A stretch of DNA of 64,000 nucleotides. It comes from Fulvimarina endophytica (GTDB lineage: Bacteria > Pseudomonadota > Alphaproteobacteria > Rhizobiales > Rhizobiaceae). Of this stretch, positions 60,878 through 64,000 are shown in pieces. The DNA lies in contig NZ_QURL01000004.1 of the NCBI RefSeq assembly GCF_003403015.1, forward strand, positions 434,001 through 498,000, given 5' to 3'. Positions within the stretch are counted from its first letter, which is position 1. The number at the start of each line of letters is the position of its first letter. Both the position numbers and the translations under genes were made by a program. The notes below the pieces were generated by a model, which saw nothing but the letters and a program-made list of their open reading frames with translations, was not told where the DNA came from and did not search any database.

Positions 60878-61143
60878 CGGCCGATCTCCTCGCTCGCGAA
60901 TACCGTGCTCTCGATCTCGTGGGTGAGCGTATCGCGCTCCACCTTCACCCAGGCGCGGCAGCCGCCCGCATGGTACCAGTGCTCCACATGGCGGCCGGCG
61001 GGATTGGCGCGCAGATGGACGGCCTTGATGAAGCGCGCGAGCGCGTCCTCGCCGTCCGGGTCCGGCCGGGGCACGCTCGCATCGCCCCGGTAGACGAATT
61101 CCTGGATGTCGCGGCTTCCGCAATGGGGGCAGTCGATACGCAT
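60874..61143 (-). CDS. soxD: Sarcosine oxidase delta subunit
   Basis: An 89-residue protein with zinc ligands in MRIDCPHCGSRD (Cys5, Cys8), EHWYHAGGCRAW (His and Cys near 55-62) and the typical segment VYRGDASVPRPDP. It binds zinc and holds the alpha and beta subunits together. Its ATG starts the second transcript segment after a hairpin; its stop overlaps soxA by four bases. Confidence 0.93.
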   Translation of the reverse strand: MRIDCPHCGSRDIQEFVYRGDASVPRPDPDGEDALARFIKAVHLRANPAGRHVEHWYHAGGCRAWVKVERDTLTHEIESTVFASEEIGR

Positions 61144-61175
61144 GGGTCAGGGAGCCTTTCCGGCACGCTCGCGCC

Positions 61176-61192
61176 GGGAGCGGTTCGCTCCC
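61176..61192 (-). other. Intercistronic hairpin between soxB and soxD
   Basis: GGGAGCG (61176-61182) and CGCTCCC (61186-61192) form a perfect seven-pair stem with a three-base loop in the 64-base gap between the beta and delta genes. No T-run follows. It could stabilise soxB mRNA or set the ratio of subunits. Confidence 0.4.
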
Positions 61193-61207
61193 GCGCCGAG
61201 CCGCCGA

Positions 61208-62458
61208 TCAGTGAAGATTGGGCTGGGCGCCGCGCCCGTTCTCGTTGAGGATGTGGCCGGTCGCGAAACGGTCGAGGCGCATGGCGGCGGCCGTCGGATG
61301 CGGCTCGTCGCGGGCGATGAGATGGGCAAAGCACCAGCCCGCGCCGGGCGTCGCCTTGAAGCCGCCATAGCACCAGCCGCCGTTGAGATAGAGGCCTTCG
61401 ACGGGCGTCTTGTCGATGATCGGCGAGCCATCCATGGACATGTCCATGATGCCGCCCCAGGAGCGCAGCATGCGCACCCGGCCGATCGAGGGCATCATCG
61501 ACATGCCGCTCTCGAGCACATGCTCGACGGTCGGAAGATTGCCGCGCTGGGCGTAGGAATTGTAGCCGTCGAGATCGCCGCCGAAGACGAGGCCGCCCTT
61601 GTCGGACTGGGAGATGTAGAAGTGGCCCGCCCCGTAGGTGACGACGCAGGGGACCTTCGGCTTGATCCCTTCCGAGACGAAGGCCTGAAGGACGTGGCTT
61701 TCGATCGGCAGTCTGAGATCGGCCATTGCCGCGACCCTCGAAGAGGAGCCGGCGACCGACATGCCGACCTTGCGGGCGCGGATCTGGCCCCGGCTCGTCT
61801 CGACGCCGACGACGCGGCCGCCTTCGCGCAGGAAGCCGGTCACCTGGCAGTTCTGGATGATGTCGACGCCGCGCTGGTCCGCCGCATGGGCATAGCCCCA
61901 GGCGACAGCGTCGTGGCGGGCCGTGCCGCCTCTCGCCTGCCAGAGGCCGCCCTTGATCGGAAACCGCGCATCCTCGAAGCCGAGGATCGGCACCATCCTG
62001 CGCACGGCATCGGCATCGAGCAGCGCCGAATCCACCCCGTGCAGACGCATGGAATTGGCCCGTCTCGCATAGGCGTCGCGCTGGGCATCGGAATGGAAGA
62101 GGTTGAGGACGCCGCGCTGGCTGACCATCGCATTGTAGTTGAGGTCCTGCTCCAGACCCTCCCACAATTTCATGGACAGCTCGTAGAAGGCCTCGTTGCC
62201 CGGCAGGAGATAGTTCGAGCGGATGATCGTGGTGTTGCGCCCGATATTGCCCGAGCCGAGCCAGCCCTTCTCGACGACCGCGATATTGGTGAGGCCGTGT
62301 TCCTTGGCAAGATAGTAGGCCGTCGCCAGGCCGTGGCCGCCGCCGCCGATGATGATCACGTCGTAGGAGGATTTCGGCGCCGCATCGCGCCAGGTGGGCG
62401 TCCAGCCGCGATGCTTTCGCAGCGCCTCGCGGAAGAGGGAGAAGGCGGAATAGCGCAT
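61208..62458 (-). CDS. soxB: Sarcosine oxidase beta subunit
   Basis: A 416-residue flavoprotein. The FAD-binding loop GGGGHGLATAYYLA begins near residue 38. His182 in GGTARHDAVAWGYA is the residue equivalent to the one that holds covalent FMN in the family. GLYLNGGWCYGGFKATPGAGW near residue 370 is typical of the substrate and FAD domain. It oxidises sarcosine. First gene of the operon; the divergent regulator begins about 200 bases away. Confidence 0.95.
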   Translation of the reverse strand: MRYSAFSLFREALRKHRGWTPTWRDAAPKSSYDVIIIGGGGHGLATAYYLAKEHGLTNIAVVEKGWLGSGNIGRNTTIIRSNYLLPGNEAFYELSMKLWEGLEQDLNYNAMVSQRGVLNLFHSDAQRDAYARRANSMRLHGVDSALLDADAVRRMVPILGFEDARFPIKGGLWQARGGTARHDAVAWGYAHAADQRGVDIIQNCQVTGFLREGGRVVGVETSRGQIRARKVGMSVAGSSSRVAAMADLRLPIESHVLQAFVSEGIKPKVPCVVTYGAGHFYISQSDKGGLVFGGDLDGYNSYAQRGNLPTVEHVLESGMSMMPSIGRVRMLRSWGGIMDMSMDGSPIIDKTPVEGLYLNGGWCYGGFKATPGAGWCFAHLIARDEPHPTAAAMRLDRFATGHILNENGRGAQPNLH

Positions 62459-62657
62459 GGCCTCGCAACGTCGTTCATGGCGTGGAGAGGATCATCGGGA
62501 AGACCCTCCATCCCCCGCATCATGCGCCTCTGCCGGAACGACACTTGACCGCGGGCGACGCCGACATGACCTTCAACGACATCCATGACAAAGTCGAGCG
62601 GGCGCACCGGCCGGATGCGATGTCACTCGAAACCGGAAGGCACGGAGCGAAGCGAAG

Positions 62658-63659
62658 ATGCGAGGCAAGGACGAACGCGAACCGCAAAAGCTCGGCTTCC
62701 TGCTGGTGCCCGGCTTTGCGACCATGTCTTATGCCTCGGCGATCGAACCGTTCCGGGCCGCCAACGTCCTGTCGGGCCGCGAGCTCTACGCCTGGCGTCA
62801 TGTGGCCCTCGAAACCCCGATGGCGGAGGCTTCGACCGGCCTCCTCTTCAGGGCCGATACCGTGGTCGGCGAGGCCGAGGATTTCGACGGGCTCGTGGTG
62901 TGCGCGGCCGGCAATCCCTCCAATTTCGATCACGAGCCGACCTTTGCGTGGCTGAGGCGGCTCGCCCGGCGCGGAACCTGGCTCGCGGGCGTTTCCGGCG
63001 GGCCGTTCGTGCTTGCCGCCGCCGGCCTGCTCGACGGCTATCGCTGCACGATCCACTGGGAGCACGCCGCAGCCTTCGCGGAGGCCTTCGCCGCACCGCG
63101 CCTCACCTCCTCGATCTACGAGATCGACGGCAAGCGCCTCACCTGCGCCGGCGGCATCTCCGCCCTCGACATGATGCATGCGGTCATCGCCGAGGATCAT
63201 GGCGCCGATCTTGCGACCGCCGTCAGCGAATGGTTCCTGCAGAGCCATGTGCGCACCGGGGCCACCGGACAGCTGATGACGCGCTTCGAGCGCTTCGGCC
63301 TGCCGAGCGTCGGCCTGTCGAACGTGATCGAGGCGATGGAGGAGAATGTGGAGGAGCCCTTGCCGCGCGAGCGCCTCGCAGCCCTCGCCGAGGTCTCGAT
63401 CCGCCAGCTCGAACGCTTGTTCGAGAAGCATATGCAGACGACCATCGACCAGCATTACCTGACCATCAGGCTCCGCCACGCCCAGCGGCTCCTGCACCAG
63501 ACCCGGCTTTCCGTCGGCGAGATCGGCATCGCCTCCGGATTTCGCAGCGCGAGCCATTTCTCGCGCACCTACAAGGCCCGCTACGGCCACGGCCCCCGAG
63601 ACGAAAGGTCGCTTCGTTTTCCTCAGGGGAAAACCGTCGCTCGCGCGCGGACCTTGTGA
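62658..63659 (+). CDS. GlxA-family AraC-type regulator (GbdR/SouR-like)
   Basis: A 333-residue protein from ATG 62658. Residues about 10-190 form a DJ-1/PfpI-like domain without a catalytic Cys (AGVSGGPFVLAAAGLLDGYRCTIHWE); residues about 225-320 are an AraC helix-turn-helix pair (LPRERLAALAEVSIRQLERLFEKHM and LSVGEIGIASGFRSASHFSRTYKARYG). GbdR and SouR of Pseudomonas, of the same family, activate glycine betaine and sarcosine catabolism. It lies divergent from soxBDAG, so it is likely the activator of that operon. Confidence 0.88.
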   Translation: MRGKDEREPQKLGFLLVPGFATMSYASAIEPFRAANVLSGRELYAWRHVALETPMAEASTGLLFRADTVVGEAEDFDGLVVCAAGNPSNFDHEPTFAWLRRLARRGTWLAGVSGGPFVLAAAGLLDGYRCTIHWEHAAAFAEAFAAPRLTSSIYEIDGKRLTCAGGISALDMMHAVIAEDHGADLATAVSEWFLQSHVRTGATGQLMTRFERFGLPSVGLSNVIEAMEENVEEPLPRERLAALAEVSIRQLERLFEKHMQTTIDQHYLTIRLRHAQRLLHQTRLSVGEIGIASGFRSASHFSRTYKARYGHGPRDERSLRFPQGKTVARARTL

Positions 63660-63733
63660 TACCTGCTGAACGGGAGGCGGGCGCCGTTGCGGCATCCGCA
63701 GAACCGAACGCGACGAGTCCTCCGGAGGCGGAA

Positions 63734-64000
63734 ATGCCCAAGAAAAAGACGATCGACGTCGAGACCGGCACCGGCACCGGGATCGCGACGTCGGGCCCGG
63801 AGACGCGCGGCGAGACCGGCACGGGGCCGGCCAAGCTCCGGCAGGATCCCCATGCGGTGAAGCCCGTCACCGAGAAGCGGCTGGAAAGCGCAATCGGACG
63901 CGAGGTCCGCAATCATCGGCGCCAGCACAATCTGACGATCGGCGATCTCGCCTCCGCCACCGGCATGTCCCTGGGCATGCTGTCCAAGATCGAGCGCGGC
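63734..64000 (+). CDS. XRE-family regulator, N-terminal part (possibly XRE-cupin)
   Basis: The first 89 residues run off the right edge. Start ATG 63734 has GGAGG seven bases upstream. After a disordered, Thr/Gly-rich stretch of about 40 residues comes LESAIGREVRNHRRQHNLTI, then GDLASATGMSLGMLSKIERG, an XRE helix-turn-helix of the type found before a cupin sensor domain. The cupin part is beyond the window. Such regulators often sit in amine catabolism loci, so it may regulate sox-linked genes. Confidence 0.8.
   Translation, partial: MPKKKTIDVETGTGTGIATSGPETRGETGTGPAKLRQDPHAVKPVTEKRLESAIGREVRNHRRQHNLTIGDLASATGMSLGMLSKIERG

Noticed and set aside
57914..61093. Very long open frame opposite the sarcosine oxidase alpha and delta genes
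   Set aside because: The frame is a GC-rich antisense shadow of soxA/soxD; it has Arg/Gly/His-biased composition, no domain and no ribosome site.
61106..62548. Long frame opposite soxB
   Set aside because: Antisense to a well-supported flavoprotein; composition as expected from reversed GC-rich codons.

Overview
The window comes from a high-GC alphaproteobacterial chromosome, most likely Hyphomicrobiales (Rhizobiales). Support for this: a soxBDAG sarcosine oxidase operon, an HmuTUV/HmuS haem-uptake locus whose control region carries two ICE-like (Irr-type) boxes, GDP-perosamine and GDP-rhamnose sugar genes typical of rhizobial or Brucella-like surface polysaccharides, and a RcapMu-like transposable prophage. 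I cannot name the genus. No rRNA, tRNA or CRISPR array was seen.

Positions 1 to about 20459 are one arm of a Mu-like prophage; the other arm lies beyond the left edge. It is read mostly leftward. From right to left: an S24-type repressor (+ strand), an operator region, Ner, an HTH protein, a ParB-like protein, small genes, MuA transposase, MuB ATPase, a block with two DnaA-domain-IV-like proteins, Gam, GemA, an adenine methyltransferase, a Mor-type late activator, endolysin and membrane protein, DUF2730 and other small genes, terminase small and large subunits, portal, gpF head protein, gpG, and the start of the head protease. Many genes overlap by ATGA or GTGA, so translation is probably coupled. 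An opposite-strand exported protein (9401-9745) and an AT-rich HNH protein (19484-20188) look like cargo.

Positions 20460-22376 are a gene-poor, AT-richer strip with two hypothetical genes, a tight array of TCCTATAGG palindromes, and several short repeat families.

Positions 22377-48029 are a large surface-polysaccharide locus. It has multidomain GT2/GT4 glycosyltransferases at the left. Then come manC, gmd and rmd (GDP-mannose to GDP-D-rhamnose). Next is an aminosugar set: a 3,4-ketoisomerase, a DegT aminotransferase and an ankyrin-fused N-formyltransferase. This set is interleaved with GtrA-, GtrB- and GT-C-like membrane genes. The locus ends with an FkbM methyltransferase, a PglD/PerB-like acetyltransferase, three GT4 enzymes and a perosamine synthase. 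I infer GDP-rhamnose and (N-acyl)perosamine for the backbone, and a lipid-carried 3-formamido-3,6-dideoxyhexose as a Gtr-style decoration.

Positions 48605-55091 are the haem uptake locus: a TonB receptor diverging from hmuTUV-hmuS. Position 55231-57213 is a chemoreceptor. Positions 57301-62458 are soxBDAG, read leftward, diverging from a GlxA/GbdR-type AraC regulator (62658-63659). An XRE regulator runs off the right edge.
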